Origin: Nematostella vectensis
Taxonomy: Eukaryota; Cnidaria; Anthozoa; Actiniaria; Edwardsiidae
Assembly: GCF_932526225.1 (NCBI RefSeq)
Contig: NC_064039.1
Span: forward strand, 17,912,639-17,976,638
Length of the DNA stretch: 64,000 nucleotides
Direction of reading: 5' to 3'
Position numbers and translations under genes: made by a program. The notes under the pieces were generated by a model, which saw only the letters and a program-made list of their open reading frames with translations, was not told the origin of the DNA and did not search any database. The first letter of the stretch is position 1. The number at the start of each line of letters is the position of its first letter. Below are positions 11,026 to 22,740 of the stretch, piece after piece.

Positions 11026-11099
11026 TAGCGCAACACACGCCGGGGAATGTCAGGGTTCGAATGATACCATTTTCGGCTCATTTGGACAAGTATTAAGAA
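11026..11099 (+). other. Crossover interval inside L at 10501 (also in copy at 15121)
   Basis: The left part is an ordinary first-position L (CTCTGAAGG, ACATAGATCTTACCG, ACCGAATAGC). The right part has GAATTTTGGTTTTTTGAAG and the GGGCCTTTTTTGG hinge of an L-gamma. The monomer is therefore 638 bp long and replaces two L monomers with one. The same join at 15121 was copied with the octamer. Confidence 0.8.
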
Positions 11100-12905
11100 T
11101 TTTGGTTTTTTGAAGTTTTTAGATTTTGGGCCTTTTTTGGACCTTGTTTGAACACTGAAAAACTCAAACTCCTCCAATCTTAACGTGCATAGATTCATTC
11201 GAAAGCCCTGGAAAAACCATATAGGCGCTCTGCAGTTTGTTTTCCACCAAAGTCAATATTTGCCAAAATATTTTTGGTAGAATTTGCAATTTGGACCATT
11301 TTCAACCCCCAAAAAGTCGTACTTGCAAAATCGTTTCTGGAGATTTCTTTCGCTTATGATATAGAGATGCGCATGGACACTAAGCTCATACATGAAAGTA
11401 TTGTTTGCTGCTTATTTCTGGTTCGTGGGAATTTTTTGAAAATCGAAAGAAATCGTCGGCACAGAAAAATTTTTGGGAAGTTTGCAAAAAAAAGTCTAAA
11501 CTTCAATCTTCGTCCTGAATCTTTCTTAGTTAGTGTCTACTAGCATAGTTGGACCTTCCCCGTGACTTTGGGCAGGCTACGACTAACTTCAGAAATGCTC
11601 ATATTCTACCTTGGACCACTTTTGGACCTTGTTTGAGCACTGAAAAACTCAAACTCATCCAATCTTAACGTGCATAGGCTCATTCGAAAGCTCTTGAAAA
11701 ACCATATAGGCGCTAGGCAGTTTGTTGTCCTCCAAAGTCAATATTTGCAAAGTTTTTCTAGGGAGAAGGTGCAATTTGGCCATTTTTCCGGCCTTTTTTA
11801 ACAGCTTTAATTTGAAGCTAAGCTTTTGATTTTGTAACCTTTACTAATTGCTGATACTTTCTTCATGATGACCAAGTTTGAGATCAATCGGACTTAATGC
11901 CTAGTCCCCAGGCCCTACTCAAAATGTCCCGGAAGGTAGGAAAAAAGATAAGCGGCTTTTGTCAATTCTTGATCGATTCGAAATCTGATTGCAGGGTTAG
12001 ATAGCCCTTTATGAGTACATAGATCTTACCGAGTTTGAGAATTTTAGCTCAAGTATATAGACCCGAAAAGTTGTCCCCTACCCTCCGGGACACAGTTTCT
12101 TGGAAATAATTTCTGCGCATGCGTACTTATGAAAAAACCGAATAGCGCAACACACGCCGGGGAATGTCAGGGTTCCAATGATACCATTTTCGGCTAATTT
12201 GGACAAGTATTAAGAATTTTGGTTTTTTGAAGTTTTTAGATTTTGGACCTTTTTTGGACCTTGTTTGAGCACTGAAAAACTCAATATCATCCAATCTTAA
12301 CGTGCATAGGCTCATTCGAAAGCTCCTGAAAAACCATATAGGCGCTAGGCAGTTTGTTGTCCTCCAAAGTCAGTATTTGCAAAGTTTTTCTAGGGAGAAG
12401 GTGCAATTTGGCCTTATTTCCGGCCTTTTTTAACAGCTTTACTTTGAAGCTATGCTTTTGATTTTCTAACCTTTACTAAGTGCTGATACTTTCTTCATGC
12501 TGACCAAGTTTGAGATCAATCGGACTTAATTCCTAGTCCCCAGGCCCTACTCAAAATGTCCCGGAAGGAAGGGAAAAAGATTACCGGCGTTTGTCAATTC
12601 TTGATCGATTCGAAATCTGATTGCAGGGTTAGATAGCCCTTTATTAGTATATATATCTTACCTAGTTTGAGAATTTTAGCTCAAGTATATAGACCCGAAA
12701 AGTTGTCCCCTACCCTCCGTGACACAGTTTTTTTTTTAAATTTCTGCGCTTGCGCACTTATGAAAAAACCGAATGGCGCAACACACGCCGGGGAATGTCA
12801 GGGTTCGAATGATACCATTTTCGGCTCATTTGGAAAAGTATTAAGAATTTGGGTTTATTGAAGTTTTTAGATTTTGGACCTTTTTTGGACCTTGTTTGAA
12901 CACTG

Positions 12906-12920
12906 AAAAAAAAAAAAAAA
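12906..12920 (+). repeat. Poly-A run in L head (15 A)
   Basis: The run replaces the usual AAAAACTCAA between CACTG and CTCATCC in the L at 12887. Equivalent runs occur only in the matching monomer of the other pentamers. Confidence 0.95.
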
Positions 12921-14149
12921 CTCATCCAATCTTAACGTGCATAGGCTCATTCGAAAGCTCCTGAAAAACCATATAGGCGCTAGGCAGTTTGTTGTCCTCC
13001 AAAGTCAATATTTGCAAAGTTTTTCTAAGGAGAAGGTGCAATTTGGCCTTTTTTCCGGCCTTTTTTAACAGCTTTACTTCGAAGCTATGCTTTTGATTTT
13101 CTAACTTTATCTTTACTAAATGCTGATACTTTCGTCATGCTGACCAAGTTTGAGATCAATCGGACTTAATTCCTAGTCCCCAGGCCCTACTCAAAATGTC
13201 TCTGAAGGTAGGGAAAAAGATTAGCGGCTTTTGTCAATTCTTGATCGATTCGAAATCTGATTGCAGGGTTAGATAGCCCTTTATGAGTACATAGATCTTA
13301 CCGAGTTTGAGAATTTTAGCTCAAGTATATAGACCTGAAAAGTTGTCCCCTACCTTCCGGGACACAGTTTTTTTGGAAAAAATTTCTGCGCATGCGCACT
13401 TATGAAAAAAACGAATAGCGCAACACACGCCTGGGAATGTCAGGGTTCGAATGATACCATTTTCGGCTCATTTGGACAAGTATTAAGAAGTTTTGTTTTT
13501 GGAAGTTTTTAGATTTTGGACCTTGTTTGAACACTGAAAAACTCAAACTCATCCAATCTTAACGTGCATAGGCTGATTCGAAAGCTCTTGAAAAACCATA
13601 TAGGCGCTAGGCAGTTTGTTGTCCTCCAAAGTCAATATTTGCAAAGTTTTTCTAGGGAGAATGTGCAATTTGGCCTTTTTTCCGGCCTTTTTAACAGCTT
13701 TACTTTGAAGCTATGCTTTTGATTTTCTAACCTTTACTAAGTGCTGATACTTTCTTCATGCCGACCAAGTTTGAGATCAATCGGACTTAATTCCTAGTCC
13801 CCAGGCCCTACTCAAAATGTCCCGGAAGGTAGGGAAAAAGATTAGCGGCTTTTGTCAATTCTTGATCGATTCGATATCTGATTGCAGGGTTAGATAGCCC
13901 TTTATGAGTACAAAGATATTGCCGAGTTTGAGAATTTTAGCTCAAGTATATAGACCCGAAAAGTTGTCCCCTACCCTCCGGGACACAGTTTTTTTGGAAA
14001 AAATTTCTGCGCATGCGCACTTATGAAAAATCCGATTAGCGCAACACACGCCGGGGAATGTCAGGGTTCGAATGATACCATTTTCGGCTCATTTGGACAA
14101 GTATTAAGAATTTTGGTTTTTTGAAGTTTTTAGATTTTGGGCCTTTTTT

Positions 14150-17100
14150 GGACCTTGTTTGAACACTGAAAAACTCAAACTCCTCCAATCTTAACGTGCA
14201 TAGATTCATTCGAAAGCCCTGGAAAAACCATATAGGCGCTCTGCAGTTTGTTTTCCACCAAAGTCAATATTTGCCAAAATATATTTGGTAGAATGTGCAA
14301 TTTGAACCATTTTTAACCCCCAAAAAGTCGTACTTGCAAAATCGTTTCTGGAGATTTCTTTCTCTTATAATATAGAGATGCGCATGGACACTAAGCTCTT
14401 ACATCAAAGTCATGTTTGCTGCTTATTCTTGGCTCGTGGGAATTTTTTGAATATCGAAAGAAATCGTCGGCACAGAAAAATTTTTGAGTAGTTTGCAAAA
14501 AAAAAGTCTAAACTTCAATCTTCGTCCTGAATCTTTCTTAGTTAGTGTCTACTAGCATAGTTGGACCTTCCCCGTGACTTTGAGCAGGCTACGACTAACT
14601 TCAGAAATGCTCATATTCTACCTTGGACCACTTTTGGACCTTGTTTGAGCACTGAAAAACTCAAACTCCTCCAATCTTAACGTGCATAGATTCATTCGAA
14701 AGCTCTGGGAAAACCATATAGGCGCTCTGCAGTTTGTTTTCCTCCAAAGTCAATATTTGCCAAAATATATTTGGTAGAATGTGCAATTTGAACCATTTTT
14801 AACCCCCAAAAAGTCGTACTTGCAAAATCGTTTCTGGAGATTTCTTTCTCTTATGATATAGAGATGCGCATGGACACTAAGCTCTTACATCAAAGTCATG
14901 TTTGCTGCCTATTCTTGGCTCGTGGGAATTTTTTGAATATCGAAAGAAATCGTCGGCACAGAAAAATTTTTGGGAAGTTTGCAAAAAAAAGTCTAAACTT
15001 CAATCTTCGTCCTGAATCTTTCTTGGTTAGTGTCTACTAGCATAGTTGGACCTTCCGCGTGACTTTGGGCAGGCTACGACTAACTTCGGAAATGCTCATA
15101 TTCTACCTTGGACCACTTTTGGACCTTGTTGGACAACTGAAAAACTCAAACTCATCCAATCTTAACGTGCATAAGCTCATTCGAAAGCTCTTGAAAAACC
15201 ATATAGGCGCTAGGCAGTTTGTTGTCCTCCAAAGTCAATATTTGCAAAGTTTTTCTAGGGAGAAGGTGCAATTTGGCCTTTTTTCCGGCCTTTTTTAACA
15301 GCTTTACTTTGAAGCTATGCTTTTGATTTTCTAACTTTATCTTTACTAAATGCTGATACTTTTGTCATGCTGACCAAGTTTGAGATCAATCGGACTTAAT
15401 TCCTAGTCCCCAGGCCCTACTCAAAATGTCTCTGAAGGTAGGGAAAAAGATTAGCGGCTTTTGTCAATTCTTGATCGATTCGAAATCTGATTGCAGGGTT
15501 AGATAGCCCTTTATGAGTACATAGATCTTACCGAGTTTGAGAATTTTAGCTCAAGTATATAGACCCGAAAAGTTGTCCCCTACCTTCCTGGACACAGTTT
15601 TTTTGGAAAAAATTTCTGCGCATGCGCACTTATGAAAAAACCGAATAGCGCAACACACGCCGGGGAATGTCAGGGTTCGAATGATACCATTTTCGGCTCA
15701 TTTGGACAAGTATTAAGAATTTTGGTTTTTTGAAGTTTTTAGATTTTGGGCCTTTTTTGGACCTTGTTTGAACACTGAAAAACTCAAACTCCTCCAATCT
15801 TAACGTGCATAGATTCATTCGAAAGCCCTGGAAAAACCATATAGGCGCTCTGCAGTTTGTTTTCCACCAAAGTCAATATTTGCCAAAATATTTTTGGTAG
15901 AATTTGCAATTTGGACCATTTTCAACCCCCAAAAAGTCGTACTTGCAAAATCGTTTCTGGAGATTTCTTTCGCTTATGATATAGAGATGCGCATGGACAC
16001 TAAGCTCATACATGAAAGTATTGTTTGCTGCTTATTTCTGGTTCGTGGGAATTTTTTGAAAATCGAAAGAAATCGTCGGCACAGAAAAATTTTTGGGAAG
16101 TTTGCAAAAAAAAGTCTAAACTTCAATCTTCGTCCTGAATCTTTCTTAGTTAGTGTCTACTAGCATAGTTGGACCTTCCCCGTGACTTTGGGCAGGCTAC
16201 GACTAACTTCAGAAATGCTCATATTCTACCTTGGACCACTTTTGGACCTTGTTTGAGCACTGAAAAACTCAAACTCATCCAATCTTAACGTGCATAGGCT
16301 CATTCGAAAGCTCTTGAAAAACCATATAGGCGCTAGGCAGTTTGTTGTCCTCCAAAGTCAATATTTGCAAAGTTTTTCTAGGGAGAAGGTGCAATTTGGC
16401 CATTTTTCCGGCCTTTTTTAACAGCTTTAATTTGAAGCTAAGCTTTTGATTTTGTAACCTTTACTAATTGCTGATACTTTCTTCATGATGACCAAGTTTG
16501 AGATCAATCGGACTTAATGCCTAGTCCCCAGGCCCTACTCAAAATGTCCCGGAAGGTAGGAAAAAAGATAAGCGGCTTTTGTCAATTCTTGATCGATTCG
16601 AAATCTGATTGCAGGGTTAGATAGCCCTTTATGAGTACATAGATCTTACCGAGTTTGAGAATTTTAGCTCAAGTATATAGACCCGAAAAGTTGTCCCCTA
16701 CCCTCCGGGACACAGTTTCTTGGAAATAATTTCTGCGCATGCGTACTTATGAAAAAACCGAATAGCGCAACACACGCCGGGGAATGTCAGGGTTCCAATG
16801 ATACCATTTTCGGCTAATTTGGACAAGTATTAAGAATTTTGGTTTTTTAAAGTTTTTAGATTTTGGACCTTTTTTGGACCTTGTTTGAGCACTGAAAAAC
16901 TCAATATCATCCAATCTTAACGTGCATAGGCTCATTCGAAAGCTCCTGAAAAACCATATAGGCGCTAGGCAGTTTGTTGTCCTCCAAAGTCAGTATTTGC
17001 AAAGTTTTTCTAGGGAGAAGGTGCAATTTGGCCTTATTTCCGGCCTTTTTTAACTGCTTTACTTTGAAGCTATGCTTTTGATTTTCTAACCTTTACTAAG

Positions 17101-18769
17101 TGCTGATACTTTCTTCATGCTGACCAAGTTTGAGATCAATCGGACTTAATTCCTAGTCCCCAGGCTCTACTCAAAATGTCCCGGAAGGAAGGGAAAAAGA
17201 TTACCGGCGTTTGTCAATTCTTGATCGATTCGAAATCTGATTGCAGGGTTAGATAGCCCTTTATTAGTATATATATCTTACCTAGTTTGAGAATTTTAGC
17301 TCAAGTATATAGACCCGAAAAGTTGTCCCCTACCCTCCGTGACACAGTTTTTTTTTTAAATTTCTGCGCTTGCGCACTTATGAAAAAACCGAATGGCGCA
17401 ACACACGCCGGGGAATGTCAGGGTTCGAATGATACCATTTTCGGCTCATTTGGAAAAGTATTAAGAATTTGGGTTTATTGAAGTTTTTAGATTTTGGACC
17501 TTTTTTGGACCTTGTTTGAACACTGAAAAAAAAAAAAAAACTCATCCAATCTTAACGTGCATAGGCTCATTCGAAAGCTCCTGAAAAACCATATAGGCGC
17601 TAGGCAGTTTGTTGTCCTCCAAAGTCAATATTTGCAAAGTTTTTCTAAGGAGAAGGTGCAATTTGGCCTTTTTTCCGGCCTTTTTTAACAGCTTTACTTC
17701 GAAGCTATGCTTTTGATTTTCTAACTTTATCTTTACTAAATGCTGATACTTTCGTCATGCTGACCAAGTTTGAGATCAATCGGACTTAATTCCTAGTCCC
17801 CAGGAACTACTCAAAATGTCTCTGAAGGTAGGGAAAAAGATTAGCGGCTTTTGTCAATTCTTGATCGATTCGAAATCTGATTGCAGGGTTAGATAGCCCT
17901 TTATGAGTACATAGATCTTACCGAGTTTGAGAATTTTAGCTCAAGTATATAGACCTGAAAAGTTGTCCCCTACCTTCCGGGACACAGTTTTTTTGGAAAA
18001 AATTTCTGCGCATGCGCACTTATGAAAAAAACGAATAGCGCAACACACGCCGGGGAATGTCAGGGTTCGAATGATACCATTTTCGGCTCATTTGGACAAG
18101 TATTAAGAAGTTTTGTTTTTGGAAGTTTTTAGATTTTGGACCTTGTTTGAACACTGAAAAACTCAAACTCATCCAATCTTAACGTGCATAGGCTGATTCG
18201 AAAGCTCTTGAAAAACCATATAGGCGCTAGGCAGTTTGTTGTCCTCCAAAGTCAATATTTGCAAAGTTTTTCTAGGGAGAATGTGCAATTTGGCCTTTTT
18301 TCCGGCCTTTTTAACAGCTTTACTTTGAAGCTATGCTTTTGATTTTCTAACCTTTACTAAGTGCTGATACTTTCTTCATGCCGACCAAGTTTGAGATCAA
18401 TCGGACTTAATTCCTAGTCCCCAGGCCCTACTCAAAATGTCCCGGAAGGTAGGGAAAAAGATTAGCGGCTTTTGTCAATTCTTGATCGATTCGATATCTG
18501 ATTGCAGGGTTAGATAGCCCTTTATGAGTACAAAGATATTGCCGAGTTTGAGAATTTTAGCTCAAGTATATAGACCCGAAAAGTTGTCCCCTACCCTCCG
18601 GGACACAGTTTTTTTGGAAAAAATTTCTGCACATGCGCACTTATGAAAAATCCGATTAGCGCAACACACGCCGGGGAAAGTCAGGGTTCGAATGATACCA
18701 TTTTCGGCTCATTTGGACAAGTATTAAGAATTTTGGTTTTTTGAAGTTTTTAGATTTTGGGCCTTTTTT
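14150..18769 (+). repeat. Octamer copy 2, SSLSLLLL (4,620 bp)
   Basis: Monomer starts are S 14150, S 14636, L 15121, S 15759, L 16244, L 16876, L 17507 and L 18138. By eye only a small number of substitutions separate it from copy 1, for example near 15025, 16849, 17055, 17166 and 17805. This indicates a recent tandem duplication. At 18770 the next S is a different class, which ends the octamer run. Confidence 0.96.
17526..17540 (+). repeat. Poly-A run in L head (15 A)
   Basis: Same position in the L at 17507, offset 4,620 bp from the first run. Confidence 0.95.
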
Positions 18770-20510
18770 GGACCTTGTTTGAACACTGAAAAACTCAAAC
18801 TCCTCCAATCTTAACGTGCATAGATTCATTCGAAAGCCCTGGAAAAACCATATAGGCGCTCTGCAGTTTGTTTTCCACCAAAGTCAATATTTGCCAAAAT
18901 ATTTTTGGTAGAATTTGCAATTTGGACCATTTTCAACCCCCAAAAAGTCGTACTTGCAAAATCGTTTCTGGAGATTTCTTTCGCTTATGATATAGAGATG
19001 CGCATGGACACTAAGCTCATACATGAAAGTATTGTTTTCTGCTTATTTCTGGTTCGTGGGAATTTTTTGAAAATCGAAAGAAATCGTCGGCACAGAAAAA
19101 TTTTTGGGAAGTTTGCAAAAAAAAGTCTAAACTTCAATCTTCGTCCTGAATCTTTCTTAGTTAGTGTCTACTAGCATAGTTGGACCTTCCCCGTGACTTT
19201 GGGCAGGCTACGACTAACTTCAGAAATGCTCATATTCTACCTTGGACCACTTTTGGACCTTTGTTTGACAACTGAAAAACTCAAACTCATCCAATCTTAA
19301 CGTGCATAAGCTCATTCGAAAGCTCTTGAAAAACCATATAGGCGCTAGGCAGTTTGTTGTCCTCCAAAGTCAATATTTGCAAAGTTTTTCTAGGGAGAAG
19401 GTGCAATTTGGCCTTTTTTTCGGCCTTTTTTAACAGCTTTACTTTGAAACTATGCTTTTGATTTTCTAACCTTTACTAAGTGCTGATACTTTCTTCATGC
19501 TGACCAAGTTTGAGATCAATCGGACTTAATTCCTAGTCCCCAGGCCCTACTCAAAATGTCTCTGAAGGTAGGGAAAAAGATTACCGGCTTTTGTCAAATC
19601 TTGATCGATTCGAAATCTGATTGCAGGGCTAGATAGCCCTTTATGAGTACATAGATCTTACCGAGTTTGAGAATTTTAGCTCAAGTATATAGACCCGAAA
19701 AGTTGTCCCCTACCTTCCGGGACACAGTTTTTTTGGAAAAAATTTCTGCGCATGCGCACTTATGAAAAAACCGAATAGCGCAACACACGCCGGGGAATGT
19801 CAGGGTTCGAATGATACCATTTTCGGCTCATTTGGACAAGTATTAAGAAGTTTTGTTTTTGGAAGTTTTTAGATTTTGGACCTTGTTTGAACACTGAAAA
19901 ACTCAAACTCATCCAATCTTAACGTGCATAGGCTGATTCGAAAGCTCTTGAAAAACCATATAGGCGCTAGGCAGTTTGTTGTCCTCCAAAGTCAATATTT
20001 GCAAAGTTTTTCTAGGGAGAATGTGCAATTTGGCCTTTTTTTCCGGCCTTTTTAACAGCTTTACTTTGAAGCTATGCTTTTGATTTTCTAACCTTTACTA
20101 AGTGCTGATACTTTCTTCATGCCGACCAAGTTTGAGATCAATCGGACTTTATTCCTAGTCCCCAGGCCCTACTCAAAATGTCCCGGAAGGTAGGGAAAAA
20201 GATTAGCGGCTTTTGTCAATTCTTGATCGATTCGATATCTGATTGCAGGGTTAGATAGCCCTTTATGAGTACAAAGATATTGCCGAGTTTGAGAATTTTA
20301 GCTCAAGTATATAGACCCGAAAAGTTGTCCCCTACCCTCCGGGACACAGTTTTTTTAGAAAAAATTTCTGCGCATGCGCACTTATGAAAAATCCGATTAG
20401 CGCAACACACGCCGGGGAATGTCAGGGTTCGAATGATACCATTTTCGGCTCATTTGGACAAGTATTAAGAATTTTGGTTTTTTGAAGTTTTTAGATTTTG
20501 GGCCTTTTTT
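18770..20510 (+). repeat. SLL trimer with recombinant L (1,741 bp)
   Basis: Monomer starts are S 18770 (class Sa), L 19255 and L 19878. The first L has an extra T in its hinge (GGACCTTTGTTTG). Its left part resembles the L at 25457 (TTACCGGC, CAAATCTTG, AGGGCTAGAT). Its right part resembles the L at 21481 (TTTTGTTTTTGGAAG). It therefore looks like a crossover product, with the switch after about 19635. Confidence 0.92.
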
Positions 20511-22740
20511 GGACCTTGTTTGAACACTGAAAAACTCAAACTCCTCCAATCTTAACGTGCATAGATTCATTCGAAAGCCCTGGAAAAACCATATAGGCGC
20601 TCTGCAGTTTGTTTTCCACCAAAGTCAATATTTGCCAAAATATTTTTGGTAGAATTTGCAATTTGGACCATTTTCAACCCCCAAAAAGTCGTACTTGCAA
20701 AATCGTTTCTGGAGATTTCTTTCGCTTATGATATAGAGATGCGCATGGACACTAAGCTCATACATGAAAGTATTGTTTGCTGCTTATTTCTGGTTCGTGG
20801 GAATTTTTTGAAAATCGAAAGAAATCGTCGGCACAGAAAAATTTTTGGGAAGTTTGCAAAAAAAAGTCTAAACTTCAATCTTCGTCCTGAATCTTTCTTA
20901 GTTAGTGTCTACTAGCATAGTTGGACCTTCCCCGTGACTTTGGGCAGGCTACGACTAACTTCAGAAATGCTCATATTCTACCTTGGACCACTTTTGGACC
21001 TTGTTTGAGCACTGAAAAACTCAAACTCATCCAATCTTAACGTGCATAGGCTAATTCGAAAGCTCTTGAAAAACCATATAGGCGCTAGGCAGTTTGTTTT
21101 CCTCCAAAGTCAATATTTGCCAAAATATATTTGGTAGAATGTGCAATTTGAACCATTTTTAACCCCCAAAAAGTCGTACTTGCAAAATCGTTTCTGGAGA
21201 TTTCTTTCTCTTATGATATAGAGATGCGCATGGACACTAAGCTCTTACATCAAAGTCATGTTTGCTGCTTATTCTTGGCTCGTGGGAATTTTTTGAATAT
21301 CGAAAGAAATCGTCGGCACAGAAAAATTTTTGGGAAGTTTGCAAAAAAAAGTCTAAACTTCAATCTTCGTCCTGAATCTTTCTTAGTTAGTGTCTACTAG
21401 CATAGTTGGACCTTCCGCGTGACTTTGGGCAGGCTACGACTAACTTCAGAAATGCTCATATTCTACCTTGGACCACTTTTTGACCTTGTTGGACAACTGA
21501 AAAACTCAAACTCATCCAATCTTAACGTGCATAAGCTCATTCGAAAGCTCTTGAAAAACCATATAGGCGCTAGGCAGTTTGTTGTCCTCCAAAGTCAATA
21601 TTTGCAAAGTTTTTCTAGGGAGAAGGTGCAATTTGGCCTTTTTTCCGGCCTTTTTTAACAGCTTTACTTTGAAGCTATGCTTTTGATTTTCTAACTTTAT
21701 CTTTACTAAATGCTGATACTTTCGTCATGCTGACCAAGTTTGAGATCAATCGGACTTAATTCCTAGTCCCCAGGCCCTACTCAAAATGTCTCTGAAGGTA
21801 GGGAAAAAGATTAGCGGCTTTTGTCAATTCTTGATCGATTCGAAATCTGATTGCAGGGTTAGATAGCCCTTTATGAGTACATAGATCTTACCGAGTTTGA
21901 GAATTTTAGCTCAAGTATATAGACCCGAAAAGTTGTCCCCTACCTTCCGGGACACAGTTTTTTTGGAAAAAATTTCTGCGCATGCGCACTTATGAAAAAA
22001 CCGAATAGCGCAACACACGCCGGGGAATGTCAGGGTTCGAATGATACCATTTTCGGCTCATTTGGACAAGTATTAAGAAGTTTTGTTTTTGGAAGTTTTT
22101 AGATTTTGGACCTTGTTTGAACACTGAAAAACTCAAACTCATCCAATCTTAACGTGCATAGGCTGATTCGAAAGCTCTTGAAAAACCATATAGGCGCTAG
22201 GCAGTTTGTTGTCCTCCAAAGTCAATATTTGCAAAGTTTTTCTAGGGAGAATGTGCAATTTGGCCTTTTTTTCCGGCCTTTTTAACAGCTTTACTTTGAA
22301 GCTATGCTTTTGATTTTCTAACCTTTACTAAGTGCTGATACTTTCTTCATGCCGACCAAGTTTGAGATCAATCGGACTTAATTCCTAGTCCCCAGGCCCT
22401 ACTCAAATTGTCCCGGAAGGTAGGGAAAAAGATTAGCGGCTTTTGTCAATTCTTGATCGATTCGATATCTGATTGCAGGGTTAGATAGCCCTTTATGAGT
22501 ACAAAGATATTGCCGAGTTTGAGAATTTTAGCTCAAGTATATAGACCCGAAAAGTTGTCCCCTACCCTCCGGGACACAGTTTTTTTGGAAAAAATTTCTG
22601 CGCATGCGCACTTATGAAAAATCCGATTAGCGCAACACACGCCGGGGAATGTCAGGGTTCGAATGATACCATTTTCGGCTCATTTGGACAAGTATTAAGA
22701 ATTTTGGTTTTTTGAAGTTTTTAGATTTTGGGCCTTTTTT
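20511..22740 (+). repeat. SSLL tetramer (2,230 bp)
   Basis: Monomer starts are S 20511 (Sa), S 20996 (chimeric head), L 21481 and L 22108. The same 2,230-bp unit recurs at 22741, 27835, 30065, 38793, 45617, 47847, 50077 and 56415. The hinge before L 21481 is TGACCTT instead of GGACCTT. Confidence 0.96.
21091..21098 (+). other. Head switch in the second S of the SSLL tetramer (reference copy)
   Basis: S 20996 begins with an L-type head (CTCATCC, GGCTAATTCG, CTCTTG, CTAGGC) and continues with S-type TTTTCCTCCAAAG and the S tail. The switch lies in AGTTTGTT. The same chimera is present at 23226, 28320, 30550, 39278, 46102, 48332, 50562 and 56900. Confidence 0.85.

Larger units (their letters stand above)
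9531..14149 (+). repeat. Octamer copy 1, SSLSLLLL (4,619 bp)
   Basis: Monomer starts are S 9531, S 10016, L 10501, S 11139, L 11624, L 12256, L 12887 and L 13518. The next unit repeats this order at an offset of 4,619-4,620 bp. The L at 10501 is a 638-bp recombinant. The last five monomers (11139-14149) are the 3,011-bp SLLLL pentamer, which also occurs elsewhere. L 12256 and L 12887 are the most diverged monomers (TATATATATC tract and poly-A run). Confidence 0.96.

Noticed and set aside
11010-11198. Minus-strand 62-codon frames with ATG (NLCTLRLEEF and SLCTLRLDD)
   Set aside because: They are antisense through the hinge and head of particular copies. They are short and low in complexity (many K, S and F), and are present or absent according to hinge allele.
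11274-11543. Recurrent 89-, 81- and 68-codon open frames beginning VEFAIWTIF in S monomers
   Set aside because: They need a TTG start, sit at a fixed place in every S, change length with single substitutions, and resemble no protein I know. One copy (30200 region) is stopped by TAA. They look like by-products of the repeat.
12906-12920. Poly-A run as a retroposon tail
   Set aside because: It lies inside the head and is flanked on both sides by normal L sequence. It appears as a local slippage expansion replacing CTCAA.
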